64,000 nucleotides of DNA from positions 75,068-139,067 of the forward strand of contig JAYELS010000048.1 in the NCBI GenBank assembly GCA_034717695.1, written 5' to 3'. A model generated the notes under the pieces. The model ran no database searches. It worked only from the letters and a program-made list of their open reading frames with translations, and was not told where the DNA came from. A program made the translations under genes and the position numbers. The stretch comes from NAT127 sp034717695 (GTDB taxonomy: Bacteria; Pseudomonadota; Gammaproteobacteria; Pseudomonadales; Porticoccaceae). Within the stretch, counting starts at the first letter, position 1; each line of letters opens with the position of its first letter. Shown here piece after piece: positions 16,703 through 24,416 of this stretch.

Positions 16703-17042
16703 CAACGAACAGCTCCCACCGATTCCCGGCAAGCGCTATTTCACCATCGGTGAAGTCAGCGAGTTGTGCGATGTGAAGCCCCATGTGCTGCGCTATTGGG
16801 AACAGGAGTTTCCCATGCTCAACCCGGTCAAGCGCCGCGGCAATCGCCGCTACTACCAGCGTCAGGATGTGTTGCTGATCCGCCAGATCCGCTCGTTGCT
16901 GTACGACCAGGGCTTTACCATCGGCGGGGCGCGGCAGCGGCTCGGCGGCGAGGATGCCAAGGAAGAAGCCACCCAGGTGCGCCAGCTGATCACCCAGACC
17001 ATCAGTGAGCTCGAGGATATTCTCTCCGCGCTGAAAGGCTAA
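16686..17042 (+). CDS. MerR family transcriptional regulator
   Basis: The 118-residue protein has a winged-helix MerR domain: YFTIGEVSELCDVKPHVLRYWEQEFP, then RRGNRRYYQRQDVLLIRQI, followed by a short C-terminal helix. This small regulator is almost always found directly after ihfA in gammaproteobacteria; its targets are unknown. There are no Cys in the C-terminal part, so it is not a metal sensor of the classical type. It starts inside ihfA (17-bp overlap), indicating coupling. Confidence 0.93.
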   Translation: MLEPSNNEQLPPIPGKRYFTIGEVSELCDVKPHVLRYWEQEFPMLNPVKRRGNRRYYQRQDVLLIRQIRSLLYDQGFTIGGARQRLGGEDAKEEATQVRQLITQTISELEDILSALKG

Positions 17043-17059
17043 ATCCCCGGGAAATCGGC

Positions 17060-17087
17060 TTGCAATGACGGCTGAATCCAGTATGAT
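17060..17087 (+). promoter_or_regulatory. tRNA-Pro promoter
   Basis: TTGCAA at 17060-17065, a 16-bp spacer, then TATGAT at 17082-17087 (five of six), followed by TGCGGCC. It lies in the gap between the MerR gene and the tRNA. Confidence 0.55.
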
Positions 17088-17120
17088 TGCGGCCTCTTGA
17101 AACCAGCACCATTCAAGAAT

Positions 17121-17197
17121 CGGAGCGTAGCGCAGCCTGGTAGCGCACTACACTGGGGGTGTAGTGGTCGTGGGTTCAAATCCCGCCGCTCCGACCA
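17121..17197 (+). tRNA. tRNA-Pro (GGG)
   Basis: Acceptor CGGAGCG/CGCTCCG; anticodon stem CTACA/TGTAG with anticodon GGG at 17155-17157; T arm CGTGGG-TTCAAAT-CCCGCC; encoded CCA at 17195-17197. It stands after ihfA-merR, as in Pseudomonas. Confidence 0.98.
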
Positions 17198-17211
17198 ATA
17201 AACCCGCGAAG

Positions 17212-17240
17212 GGCCAGAGCGTCAACACTCTGGCCTTTTT
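17212..17240 (+). terminator. Rho-independent terminator after tRNA-Pro
   Basis: The perfect 8-bp stem GGCCAGAG/CTCTGGCC with an 8-nt loop is followed by T5 and a further T-rich stretch. Confidence 0.93.
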
Positions 17241-17329
17241 GCTTTTTAGGCCCTGAACGGGCCCGGCGTTTGGCCCCGCGGTCCCTCGCGGGGGTAAAGT
17301 CTGAACCCTCGATAGGGTGGGATCATGCC

Positions 17330-18085
17330 GTGAATCGCCGCGCCCCCGTGATGCTCCTTTCTGTGCTCCTGGCCCTGGGCTTCCTGGTGGTCGTGGATCC
17401 CATTCCCCAGCCCCTTGCCTACCATGCCTTTGCCGACACCCGTCGTCTGCTGGGTATCGACCATGGCTGGAATGTGCTGTCGAATCTGGGCTTTCTGGTG
17501 GTGGGTATCTGGGGGTTGGTCGCAGATTGGCGGGGCAGGCTCGTCCATGATGCCGTGCCCGGATTTCCCCAGTGGCGGTTGTTCTTCGCCGGTGTGGCCC
17601 TGACGGGATTGGGATCGGCCTGGTATCACCTCGATCCGAGCAACGCTACCCTGCTGTGGGACCGGTTGCCGATGGCCGTGGCATTCATGGCCCTGACCAC
17701 GGCGCTGTTGTCCGAGCTGTGGGGCAGGGAGCTACAGCGACGCCTCCTTTACCCACTGCTGCTGGCGGGCATCGGCTCGGTGCTCTACTGGCACTTTACG
17801 GAGTCCGAGGGCGCGGGGGATCTGCGTCCCTATCTTCTGGTTCAGTTTCTGCCGATGCTGATCATTCCCCTCGCGGTATTCACGGGGCGCCCGCGCTATA
17901 CCCGGGCGGGCGATCTTGGCTGGGTGTTTGGCGGCTATGGCCTTGCCAAGGTGCTGGAAATGCTGGATGGCCCCATCCAGGCGGCCCTGGGGGTGGTCAG
18001 TGGCCACAGCCTCAAGCACCTGGTCGCCGCCCTCGCGGCGGGCGCGGTGCTGGCGATGCTCCACCGCCGGCGCCCCCTGGGGTGA
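17330..18085 (+). CDS. Ceramidase-like membrane hydrolase (CREST superfamily)
   Basis: The 251-residue protein has about seven hydrophobic segments. Three conserved spots mark the alkaline ceramidase/PAQR (CREST) superfamily: the N-terminal SNLGFLVVG, the central GSAWYHLDPSN with WDRLP shortly after (Ser, His and Asp of the metal site), and the late HSLKHLVAAL (HxxxH-like pair). Eukaryotic members hydrolyse ceramides with a Zn2+ bound by three His; the bacterial substrate is unknown. The start is uncertain: GTG 17330 with GGGTGGG upstream is chosen, and ATG 17351 is an alternative. It lies between the tRNA terminator and rsd. Confidence 0.75.
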   Translation: MNRRAPVMLLSVLLALGFLVVVDPIPQPLAYHAFADTRRLLGIDHGWNVLSNLGFLVVGIWGLVADWRGRLVHDAVPGFPQWRLFFAGVALTGLGSAWYHLDPSNATLLWDRLPMAVAFMALTTALLSELWGRELQRRLLYPLLLAGIGSVLYWHFTESEGAGDLRPYLLVQFLPMLIIPLAVFTGRPRYTRAGDLGWVFGGYGLAKVLEMLDGPIQAALGVVSGHSLKHLVAALAAGAVLAMLHRRRPLG

Positions 18086-18190
18086 GATTGGGGCCGTGGC
18101 GATGCTCCCGAGGTTCGTCAAGCCCTGTGGGGTTTGCGTAATGCCCCTGGCTTGCATAAGCTGGAGCCTCGCCACCACCGGGGGAATTTC

Positions 18191-18661
18191 ATGCTCAATC
18201 AATCGCAACAGGCATTGCAGCGCTGGAAGGGGTTTGACGAGGCGATTGATCGCTGGCTGGAGGAGCGCCACCAACTGATCGTGCTGCTCAGCGATTTTGC
18301 CACCCGGCGGGATTTCGACGTCCACCATCCCCAGCTTGCCCGCCGCCTTGCCGCCTTCAGGTCCCTGCTGATCGATTACATTTCCGCCGGGCACTTCGAG
18401 TTCTACCAGCGTCTGCTCGACGAGGGCAGGGAGTTTCACGACGAGCAGGCTGTTGCCCTCGGCGGCAAGTTGCTCCGCGCCATCGAGGGCAGCACCCAGT
18501 TGGCGCTGGCGTTCGACGAGAAATACGATGCCGGCGGCGGGTTTGCCGAACTGGAGCAGGATCTCTCGGCGCTGGCGGAGTCCCTGGTGGCGCGCTTTGG
18601 CGCCGAGGATCAGATGATCCGGGTGCTCCACGATGCCCATCTGGCGGGTAAAACCGCCTGA
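18191..18661 (+). CDS. rsd: Rsd/AlgQ family anti-sigma-70 regulator
   Basis: The 156-residue helical protein resembles E. coli Rsd and Pseudomonas AlgQ, which bind sigma-70 region 4 and shift RNA polymerase toward alternative sigma factors. The matching parts are MLNQSQQALQRW, FDEAIDRWLEERHQLIVL, LLIDYISAGHFEFYQRLL and ALAFDEKYD. I start it at ATG 18191 because the family N-terminus begins there; the upstream in-frame residues are unrelated. It is monocistronic and converges on the accessory cluster at 18723. Confidence 0.9.
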   Translation: MLNQSQQALQRWKGFDEAIDRWLEERHQLIVLLSDFATRRDFDVHHPQLARRLAAFRSLLIDYISAGHFEFYQRLLDEGREFHDEQAVALGGKLLRAIEGSTQLALAFDEKYDAGGGFAELEQDLSALAESLVARFGAEDQMIRVLHDAHLAGKTA

Positions 18662-18722
18662 GGGAGCGCACACGTCACCCCGGGCGCGGGGATCCCTTCG
18701 CCGCTGTCCGCCCCCGCCCCGG

Positions 18723-19145
18723 TCATTCCTCCGCCCCGTCGCTGCTGGTCGACGGGCCGTAGAGGCCATCCCCGAAAGTCCGCTGCACATAGGCCGTGTC
18801 GAAGTACTCCCTGAAGCGGTGGATCAGTCCGTCGCGGAACTCCAGCACGTGATGGTAGCTGTTGCGATAGGGCCTGCTGTCCGCGAGGATCATGTCACCC
18901 ACTGCTTCCACGCAGACCTTGTCGCCTTCCGCCACCGTGTCGAGAATGGTGAGCCTCGCCGAGCGGTGCCCGCCCTCGGTTTGGTGGGCAATTTCGCGGA
19001 CCCGCTCGTGGGACATGTCCCCCTGGCCGATGATCCACCAGCGCGCCTCGGGGTGAAAGTAGGCGTCGGCGCTGTCGAAATGATGCTCGAAGAGCGCCCG
19101 CATGGCCTTGATGGCGGTGGCGCGGTTTTGCTCGATGTCGGACAC
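18723..19145 (-). CDS. SnoaL-like/NTF2-fold protein (ketosteroid isomerase-like)
   Basis: The 140-residue protein has the NTF2-like pattern: N-terminal helix AIKAMRALFEHH, the small-sheet segment ARWWIIGQGDMSHERVREIA, and late strands NSYHHVLEFRDGLIHRFREYFDTAYVQRTFG. The late block is nearly shared with the protein at 20040-20432, so they are paralogues. Such folds isomerise, hydrate or cyclise small ligands; no catalytic set is certain. The start is GTG 19145 with GGGAGG upstream. It is last in a five-gene operon, 19 bp after the VOC gene. Confidence 0.8.
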   Translation of the reverse strand: MSDIEQNRATAIKAMRALFEHHFDSADAYFHPEARWWIIGQGDMSHERVREIAHQTEGGHRSARLTILDTVAEGDKVCVEAVGDMILADSRPYRNSYHHVLEFRDGLIHRFREYFDTAYVQRTFGDGLYGPSTSSDGAEE

Positions 19146-19164
19146 GATGACCTCCCGGGCGGGA

Positions 19165-19983
19165 TCAGTGCCTGCCGATGATTTCGTCGTCGGCGCTGGC
19201 GGGATAGATGCTCAAGGGGACGCGCTGCACGGTGGCGCCAAAATAGTAGGCATTGCCGCCGCTGGCGAGGGGGCGGACGTGGCGAACCGGATACCCCGCC
19301 GCTTCGATCCGCCGGCGGCTCGCTTCCACGTCATCCACCGCAAACTCGATGGCCGCCAGCGGCAGCTCGTAGTCCGCCAGCCGTTCCGGGGCGGGGCCTT
19401 CCACCAGCTTTACCCTGTGGGGGCCCACCAGGGCCCGGGCGCCGAGGCCCGCCGGGTCGGTATCGACGAAGGTCATCCCGAACAGTTCGGAGAGGTCGTC
19501 AGCCACTCCGGCGAGGTTGTCGACGATCAGGCTGACGCAGCCGATCTTGGGGTTGGGGGCGGCGTCCAGCTCGCGAAAGGGGCCGTCGAGGCGCATCTGG
19601 GCCTCGTTGTCCCCCGCCGTGCACACCATCAGGGGCAGGCCGTGAAAATCCCGGCCAAAGAGGTACTCGTAGGCCCCGGGGGCCGGCAGGAAGTTGTTGA
19701 CGATGGGCCTGTAGCCCCGGGCCTCGAACTTGCGGCGGGTTTCCTCGGCATCGGCGACATCGATGGCCACTTCGATAAGGCGACCGAAGCTGGCGAAGGG
19801 TACCGCCTCGTGCAACTGGATGGGTTCCAGGCCGTGCTCGCCGAAGGTCACGGTGATGCTGGAAAATTCCTTGTCGAGGGACGGCGAGACGAAGCGGATA
19901 CCGAGCAGGGCGCCCAGTTCCTCGGTGAAGCTGGCCATGTCGTCGGCGATCACGGCGATGCGGCAGAATTTGGCTGTGGTCAT
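19165..19983 (-). CDS. VOC (glyoxalase/extradiol dioxygenase) superfamily protein
   Basis: The 272-residue protein is built of two similar halves, each with paired beta-alpha-beta modules. Module starts read FCRIAVIADDMASFTEELGALLG, GCVSLIVDNLAGVADDLSE and AIEFAVDDVEASRRRIEAAG. Closing strands such as YEYLFGRDFHGLPLMV are typical of VOC enzymes. The His usually found at the start of metal-binding modules is not evident, so metal-dependent dioxygenase activity is doubtful; a binding or isomerase role is possible. I chose ATG 19983 because the VOC module begins at once. It is in an operon between two NTF2-like genes. Confidence 0.75.
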   Translation of the reverse strand: MTTAKFCRIAVIADDMASFTEELGALLGIRFVSPSLDKEFSSITVTFGEHGLEPIQLHEAVPFASFGRLIEVAIDVADAEETRRKFEARGYRPIVNNFLPAPGAYEYLFGRDFHGLPLMVCTAGDNEAQMRLDGPFRELDAAPNPKIGCVSLIVDNLAGVADDLSELFGMTFVDTDPAGLGARALVGPHRVKLVEGPAPERLADYELPLAAIEFAVDDVEASRRRIEAAGYPVRHVRPLASGGNAYYFGATVQRVPLSIYPASADDEIIGRH

Positions 19984-20039
19984 GGGATATCTCGCGCTGG
20001 TGTGGAAGGGGAAAACAACGGGGGATTTGATCGGCAACG

Positions 20040-20432
20040 TCATCCTCGGGTGCCGAAAACCTCCCGGGCAAGGGCTGTGTCCATGTACTCGCAGGCGCGA
20101 ATGATCAGGCCGCCGTCGAACTCGAACAGATAATGGTAGCGATTGTTGTAGTCGCGGCCATCGTGGAACCGAAATTCCCCGGCCGCTTCCACCGCCACTC
20201 GGTTGGCCTCGGCGGTGGTGTGGCGGACCTTCAGGCGCCGGCTGTGACTCAAGGCGATGGTGTGGGCAAGGCTTTCCAGGAATGCCTCGCGACCATAGGC
20301 GCCAAAGCCCGGGATCTCCCAGCTGGCGGCGGGGGAGAGTGTTGCCCGCACCGCCGCGATATCCCCCGCCTCGATCCCCCGCAACAGGGCCAGGGCGATC
20401 GCCACCGGGGTTTGCTGTCCGCCGTCGCTCAT
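20040..20432 (-). CDS. SnoaL-like/NTF2-fold protein
   Basis: The 130-residue paralogue of the 18723 protein shares the late motif NRYHYLFEFDGGLIIRACEYMDTALAREVFG. The early helix VAIALALLRGIEAGDIAAVRATLS and the segment ASWEIPGFGAYGREAFLESL are typical of SnoaL-like proteins. A Tyr/Asp pair near the pocket is visible, but catalysis is not proven. The start ATG 20432 has no strong ribosome site, which suggests coupling to the phosphotransferase-like gene 37 bp upstream. The frame remains open upstream only as a shadow of that gene. Confidence 0.8.
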   Translation of the reverse strand: MSDGGQQTPVAIALALLRGIEAGDIAAVRATLSPAASWEIPGFGAYGREAFLESLAHTIALSHSRRLKVRHTTAEANRVAVEAAGEFRFHDGRDYNNRYHYLFEFDGGLIIRACEYMDTALAREVFGTRG

Positions 20433-20469
20433 GGGTGTCGGCTGCCTTTGTCCACCGGGCCCCGCATCC

Positions 20470-21849
20470 TCAACCCCGCGGGCGAATCGCCTGCAGCAAC
20501 ATCCCCGTGCCCCAGGACGAGCTGCCGCAACCCCGCAGCAGGAAATCCTGGCGCAGCAACCAGCGGTGGAAGTAGCGGACCAAGTTGGCGTCCCTTTCCG
20601 GGCCGGCCCCCTGAATGAAATCCACCAGGGCGATTTCCGCGTCCTCCGGGCTGGCCAGGGGGCGGCCGAGCAGTTGCGCGGCATCGGCGAGATTGTCCGC
20701 CTGCACGGCGCGACCGTGGAGATTGGCCCGTTCCACATAGCGTGCCAGGGAATCCGCCTTGCCCATCTCGTAGTCCGCCATGTCGCCGTGCCCGCCCAGG
20801 CGCGGCAGGCTCTCCCGCAGATGGCGGGTGGCGGCGTCGTAGACGAGGGGTGCCGCCGCCGGCGGATCGATGTCGCGGAGATCGACGCCGAGAATCTCGG
20901 CGATGGCGTTGATGGCCCAGCGGGTTGTGCCAACACTGAAGCTCAGGTAGGCCACATAGTCGTCATTGATGTCCGGGTCGAAGGCGAGGGGCCACAGCAA
21001 GAAACCGTTCACCGCGCAAAAACCGGCGGTGTGGAATTCCACGGTGTTCTTGTCGAGCCTGTCCCCGGTGAGCTGCTCGTAGTGGTCCATCAGGGTGTTG
21101 ATGTCGCCGAGGGGCTCGGTGCTGTCGCGAAGGCGCATGCCGGCGAACTCGGCGATGGGGTCCCCCACGTAGCCCACTTCGAAATCGATAAGGCCCGTCA
21201 AGCGGTCGTCCTGGAACAGGAACTGGCCGGAATCGGCGGTGATGAAGGCCGCCCGTTGGCGATGCTCCGGCACGTTGCGCACCACCCATCGCCAGATGAA
21301 CTCCATCAGGGCGAAGGGGCGACCGGCCATGCGCTGGCGATAGATCTTCTCGCAGGCTTCATAGAGGCCGAGGGCGATCTCCCGGGGTGTGCCGGGCACC
21401 GGCAGGCCGATGGCGCTGAATTCGGCGGTGGGCACCTCATGGAGGGCGGCGAGGGCCTCGATATACTGGGTGCGGATGGCTTCCCGGGCACCGTCGCTCC
21501 GGGCTGTGGCGAGGTTGATCTGCCCGGGGATCAGGTCCATGACGATGGCGACAGGGTCCTCCATCATGCCGTACACATGGGGTACCGGGATGCCGTGGCG
21601 CTCGAGGATGTCGTGGACGGCGGCCTCCTGGCGCAGACCCATGGGCCCCACGTAATTCTTGCCCTTCTCGGCGCGCACGTGGATGCGGCGCGGCTCGCCG
21701 TCGATGATCATGTCCACATCCCAGGCTGGCCGCCAACGGGCCTGGCGGGCAAAGCGGGTAATGGTGCCGGGGATCATGCGCAGCAGGTTGTCGTGGATGG
21801 TCTGGTCGAGGGGGTCGGCGTGTGCTGTGAATGTGGATTGCGAGGTCAT
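20470..21849 (-). CDS. Aminoglycoside phosphotransferase-like protein with altered catalytic loop
   Basis: The 459-residue protein has a protein-kinase-like N-lobe (VHRGxx-type strand RIHVRAEKG, helix QEAAVHDILERHGIPVPHVYG, hinge AIVMDLIPGQ). The C-lobe catalytic loop reads ITADSGQF at 203-210, where APH enzymes have HGDxxxxN: the Asp (206) is kept, His is lost and Asn is replaced by Gln (209). The metal motif DFE sits at 222-224. About 180 further helical residues follow. A small-molecule kinase or a ligand-binding pseudokinase are both possible. The start ATG 21849 follows AGGACAG. A paralogue lies at 38999-40345. Confidence 0.8.
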   Translation of the reverse strand: MTSQSTFTAHADPLDQTIHDNLLRMIPGTITRFARQARWRPAWDVDMIIDGEPRRIHVRAEKGKNYVGPMGLRQEAAVHDILERHGIPVPHVYGMMEDPVAIVMDLIPGQINLATARSDGAREAIRTQYIEALAALHEVPTAEFSAIGLPVPGTPREIALGLYEACEKIYRQRMAGRPFALMEFIWRWVVRNVPEHRQRAAFITADSGQFLFQDDRLTGLIDFEVGYVGDPIAEFAGMRLRDSTEPLGDINTLMDHYEQLTGDRLDKNTVEFHTAGFCAVNGFLLWPLAFDPDINDDYVAYLSFSVGTTRWAINAIAEILGVDLRDIDPPAAAPLVYDAATRHLRESLPRLGGHGDMADYEMGKADSLARYVERANLHGRAVQADNLADAAQLLGRPLASPEDAEIALVDFIQGAGPERDANLVRYFHRWLLRQDFLLRGCGSSSWGTGMLLQAIRPRG

Positions 21850-21927
21850 GGGGCGCTGTCCTGGCGGCTGCCCGGGCCCCCCGTCCCTCGACGCGGGGGC
21901 CAACGGCAAGCGGATAATGGGTTGGAA

Positions 21928-22362
21928 TCAGGATTTCAGTACGTCGAAGCCGCCGATCACCGTCAACTTCTCGACTCCCTGCTGCTTGATCACGCTGGCC
22001 ATGTCCATGTATTCACGCCAGCCGCTAATGAGGTTATCGCTGTTGAGCTCGAACACCGCCACCAGGGGGATTTGCAGCCATCCCTGGTCGGTCAGGGCTT
22101 CGTCTAGCCGCTCGGTGAAGACATGGTTGCCGCCGGAGCCGATGGCGAGGATGGTGCTGCGGTTCGAGCGGTAGTTGTCCATCATCGACTGGATTTCGGC
22201 GCGGATCGCCTCGCGGCCGTGGAGCGGTTCGGTGACGGGCACCGCCATCTGGTAGACGGCATTCTCGGCGATATAGGACATGGTCTTGTCGAGGTTCTCG
22301 GGCCAACCCTTGTCGAATGTGCTGATCAGATCCCTGACCACTTGTTCCTGCTGCATACCCAT
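21928..22362 (-). CDS. SnoaL-like/NTF2-fold protein, first gene of the accessory operon
   Basis: The 144-residue protein contains FDKGWPENLDKTMSYIAENAVYQMAVP (cone-fold entry), LHGREAIRAEIQSMMDNY and a late LVAVFELNSDNLISGWREYMD that resembles limonene-epoxide hydrolase and SnoaL proteins more than its two operon partners. Arg and Asp in GWREYMD are candidate pocket residues. The start ATG 22362 has AGGAG six bases upstream. It lies 166 bp below the AraC gene, with its own likely promoter and a direct repeat at 22433-22454. Confidence 0.82.
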   Translation of the reverse strand: MGMQQEQVVRDLISTFDKGWPENLDKTMSYIAENAVYQMAVPVTEPLHGREAIRAEIQSMMDNYRSNRSTILAIGSGGNHVFTERLDEALTDQGWLQIPLVAVFELNSDNLISGWREYMDMASVIKQQGVEKLTVIGGFDVLKS

Positions 22363-22432
22363 GGGCTGCTCCTGTTATGGTGTTGTGTGGGTGTCGCCGC
22401 CGGCGAATCCGGCGCTGCCGGTGCGGACTTAA

Positions 22433-22454
22433 GCAAATCGACTCTAGGCAAATC
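22433..22454. promoter_or_regulatory. GCAAATC direct repeat upstream of the accessory operon
   Basis: GCAAATC occurs at 22433-22439 and again at 22448-22454, a 15-bp period, in the 166-bp gap between the AraC gene and the NTF2-like operon. It is a possible activator site; no evidence ties it to a particular protein. Confidence 0.3.
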
Positions 22455-22528
22455 AGGCCCGCCGGTACAGGGTTCGCGCTATCCCTCAAACCCCCATTGC
22501 CATTGCTGAAAAGCGGCGCCTTATTGCC

Positions 22529-23431
22529 TCAGTGACGGGCCAGGCCCGCCCCCTCGCGGAACTCCTGGGGGGTCAGGGCCGTGGCCTTGCGAAAGGCGGC
22601 GGTGAAGGCCGCGGCGTTCTGGAAGCCGCAGATATAGGCCACCTCCTTGATCAGCAGCTGATCATCCTGGAGCAGGGCGCGGGCCTTGTTGATGCGGGAT
22701 TCGGCGATGTATTGGCGCAGGGTGATGCCCAGGCTGTTCTTGAATCTCTCCGACAGCTGGCGGGGTTGCAGGCCGCAGGCCGCCGACAGCTCAACAAGGG
22801 ACGGGCCGAGCCCCCGGGACGCTTCGATCAGATCCCTCAGGGTTTGCAGCTGGGACGGGCTCAGCCGGCCGTTGTCGGCGTGGGCGGGGCAACCGAGCCC
22901 CGGGTAGTGGCGGCGCAGCTCGAAGGCGATCAGGGTGAGCAGGCTGTCGGTCTGCAGCTTGCTGGCAAAGCCGGGTGATGCGGTCTCCTCCGCCAAGCGG
23001 CGCAGCAGGGACTCCAGGAACGGGTTGTGGATGTTGATGGTGGACGCCAGGTCGATGTTTTCCCAGCACCATTCGAAGCCGCCAAGCAGCCCCAGCTTCG
23101 ACAGGTCGAACATGCACGACAGGGTGCGCTGGTGGCCCCGGGTCCAGGCGGCGTAGAGTGTCGCGCCGGGGGGGACCAGCAGGATGTCGTCGATGGTCTG
23201 GCGCTTGCGGTGATCGACCCCCGGGTCGTAGGAGCAGAAGATATTGCGGGCGGGGAAGTAGGGCAGTTCGATAAAGCAGTAGTTCCTCGGCTCGAAGGTG
23301 GCTTCCCCGGGCTCCGTCCAGTCCACGTTGTGGATCTGAATGTCGTAGGCGTCGTCGCAGATGCGCCCCTCCACCCGGCGTCGGTCGGGGAGACGTTCGG
23401 CCTTGAATGACTTGCTGTGCACACTTTCCAT
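22529..23431 (-). CDS. AraC family transcriptional regulator
   Basis: This 300-residue DNA-binding activator has an N-terminal cupin-like sensory part (about 1-170) and two C-terminal helix-turn-helix units: LVELSAACGLQPRQLSERFKNSLG with ITLRQYIAESRINKARALL, then IKEVAYICGFQNAAAFTAAFRKATALTPQEFRE, the full AraC/XylS signature. ATG 23431 is chosen because GAGG lies five bases before it; a GTG one codon earlier is too close. It sits between the divergent EthD-SDR pair and the five-gene NTF2/VOC operon and probably controls one or both. The inducer is unknown. Confidence 0.92.
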   Translation of the reverse strand: MESVHSKSFKAERLPDRRRVEGRICDDAYDIQIHNVDWTEPGEATFEPRNYCFIELPYFPARNIFCSYDPGVDHRKRQTIDDILLVPPGATLYAAWTRGHQRTLSCMFDLSKLGLLGGFEWCWENIDLASTINIHNPFLESLLRRLAEETASPGFASKLQTDSLLTLIAFELRRHYPGLGCPAHADNGRLSPSQLQTLRDLIEASRGLGPSLVELSAACGLQPRQLSERFKNSLGITLRQYIAESRINKARALLQDDQLLIKEVAYICGFQNAAAFTAAFRKATALTPQEFREGAGLARH

Positions 23432-23457
23432 CACGACCTCGTCAGCGGGTAATAGTT

Positions 23458-23507
23458 ATTTGTCGCGGCTTGGGGCATATTAATACGCCTGTCTCACGGG
23501 GACAAAT
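23458..23507. promoter_or_regulatory. ATTTGTC/GACAAAT inverted pair in the araC-ethD gap
   Basis: ATTTGTC at 23458-23464 and its exact complement GACAAAT at 23501-23507 are 43 bp apart, about four helical turns, and flank the AT-rich GCATATTAATACG. They are in the 216-bp divergent gap and could be a looping or paired operator. Confidence 0.3.
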
Positions 23508-23647
23508 GCCGGGGGGTTATATGCAGCCGCTTTACCGGGATCAAATGAAAGCCGTTGAGACGCGGGGAGGGTGAGCCTAGGATGGTGTCCCGCACCCTGT
23601 CGATCGGTGCATTCCCGTCATCCAACCTGTCAGAGGTTCCAGCCACC

Positions 23648-24367
23648 ATGATAAAAGCCATTGGCCTAGGCAAGAAGCGCGCGGGCATGACCCGCGAGCA
23701 AGCCCAGCAATACCATATCAACCACCACGCGCCCCTCGGCAAGCGGGTTGCCGGCCCCCTGGGGCTGAGCCGCTATGTGGGCTACTACCCCCAGCTGGCC
23801 ACCAATATTGCCGGCGAGGTGCTGGCGGACGTGCCCTGGGATTTCATCGTCCCGGAGTGGTACACCGAGGAGCTTTACAACAACTTTGAACACTGGCGCA
23901 GCAACGATCCCGACGGTATTGCCATCGTCGAGGACGAAAAGCGCTTCTGCGACCACGCCAACGGCTATCTGCTGCTCTGCGACGTCAATGTCATCGTCCC
24001 GGACAGCGGCAAGACAGGGGTCAACATCTTCTTCGGTGCCAAGCGCAAGCCGGGGTTGACGCCCCGGGACCACCACGACAAGCACCGCACCCTGATCGGC
24101 CCCTGGGCCAAGCGGGTGTACGGCGATGCCCTGCTGGACTACACCGCCTACTACATCCACGAGGCCCACAACCTGGAGCGGGGCCGGGTGGACGAGGCGC
24201 CCTACGACGTGATGGTGCAGGCCCGCTTCGACGAGGCCGCCATGGCCAACATGAGCGAGTGGATGGCGCGCCCCGACGTGGTGGAGTTGCTGGAGGAGGA
24301 GAGCAAGTTCATGGACACCGGTACGCTGGTTTCCATGGTGTGCACCTACCATCCCTATATCGTTTGA
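23648..24367 (+). CDS. Tandem EthD-domain protein
   Basis: The 239-residue dimeric alpha-beta barrel protein has two related halves. The first has GLGKKRAGMTREQAQQYHINHHAPLG and the second FFGAKRKPGLTPRDHHDKHRTLIGP; the repeated K-R-x-G-x-T and H-x-x-x-H positions indicate an internal duplication of the EthD fold. EthD proteins accompany ether, polyketide and aromatic catabolism; their biochemical role is mostly unproved, although relatives act as dehydratases or decarboxylases. I start at ATG 23648 because the domain begins there. It is first in a two-gene unit with the SDR and divergent from AraC. Confidence 0.82.
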   Translation: MIKAIGLGKKRAGMTREQAQQYHINHHAPLGKRVAGPLGLSRYVGYYPQLATNIAGEVLADVPWDFIVPEWYTEELYNNFEHWRSNDPDGIAIVEDEKRFCDHANGYLLLCDVNVIVPDSGKTGVNIFFGAKRKPGLTPRDHHDKHRTLIGPWAKRVYGDALLDYTAYYIHEAHNLERGRVDEAPYDVMVQARFDEAAMANMSEWMARPDVVELLEEESKFMDTGTLVSMVCTYHPYIV

Positions 24368-24416
24368 AGCGGGTTCTGACGGCCCGGCATAACCATAAAC
24401 CAACAGAGACCTGACC

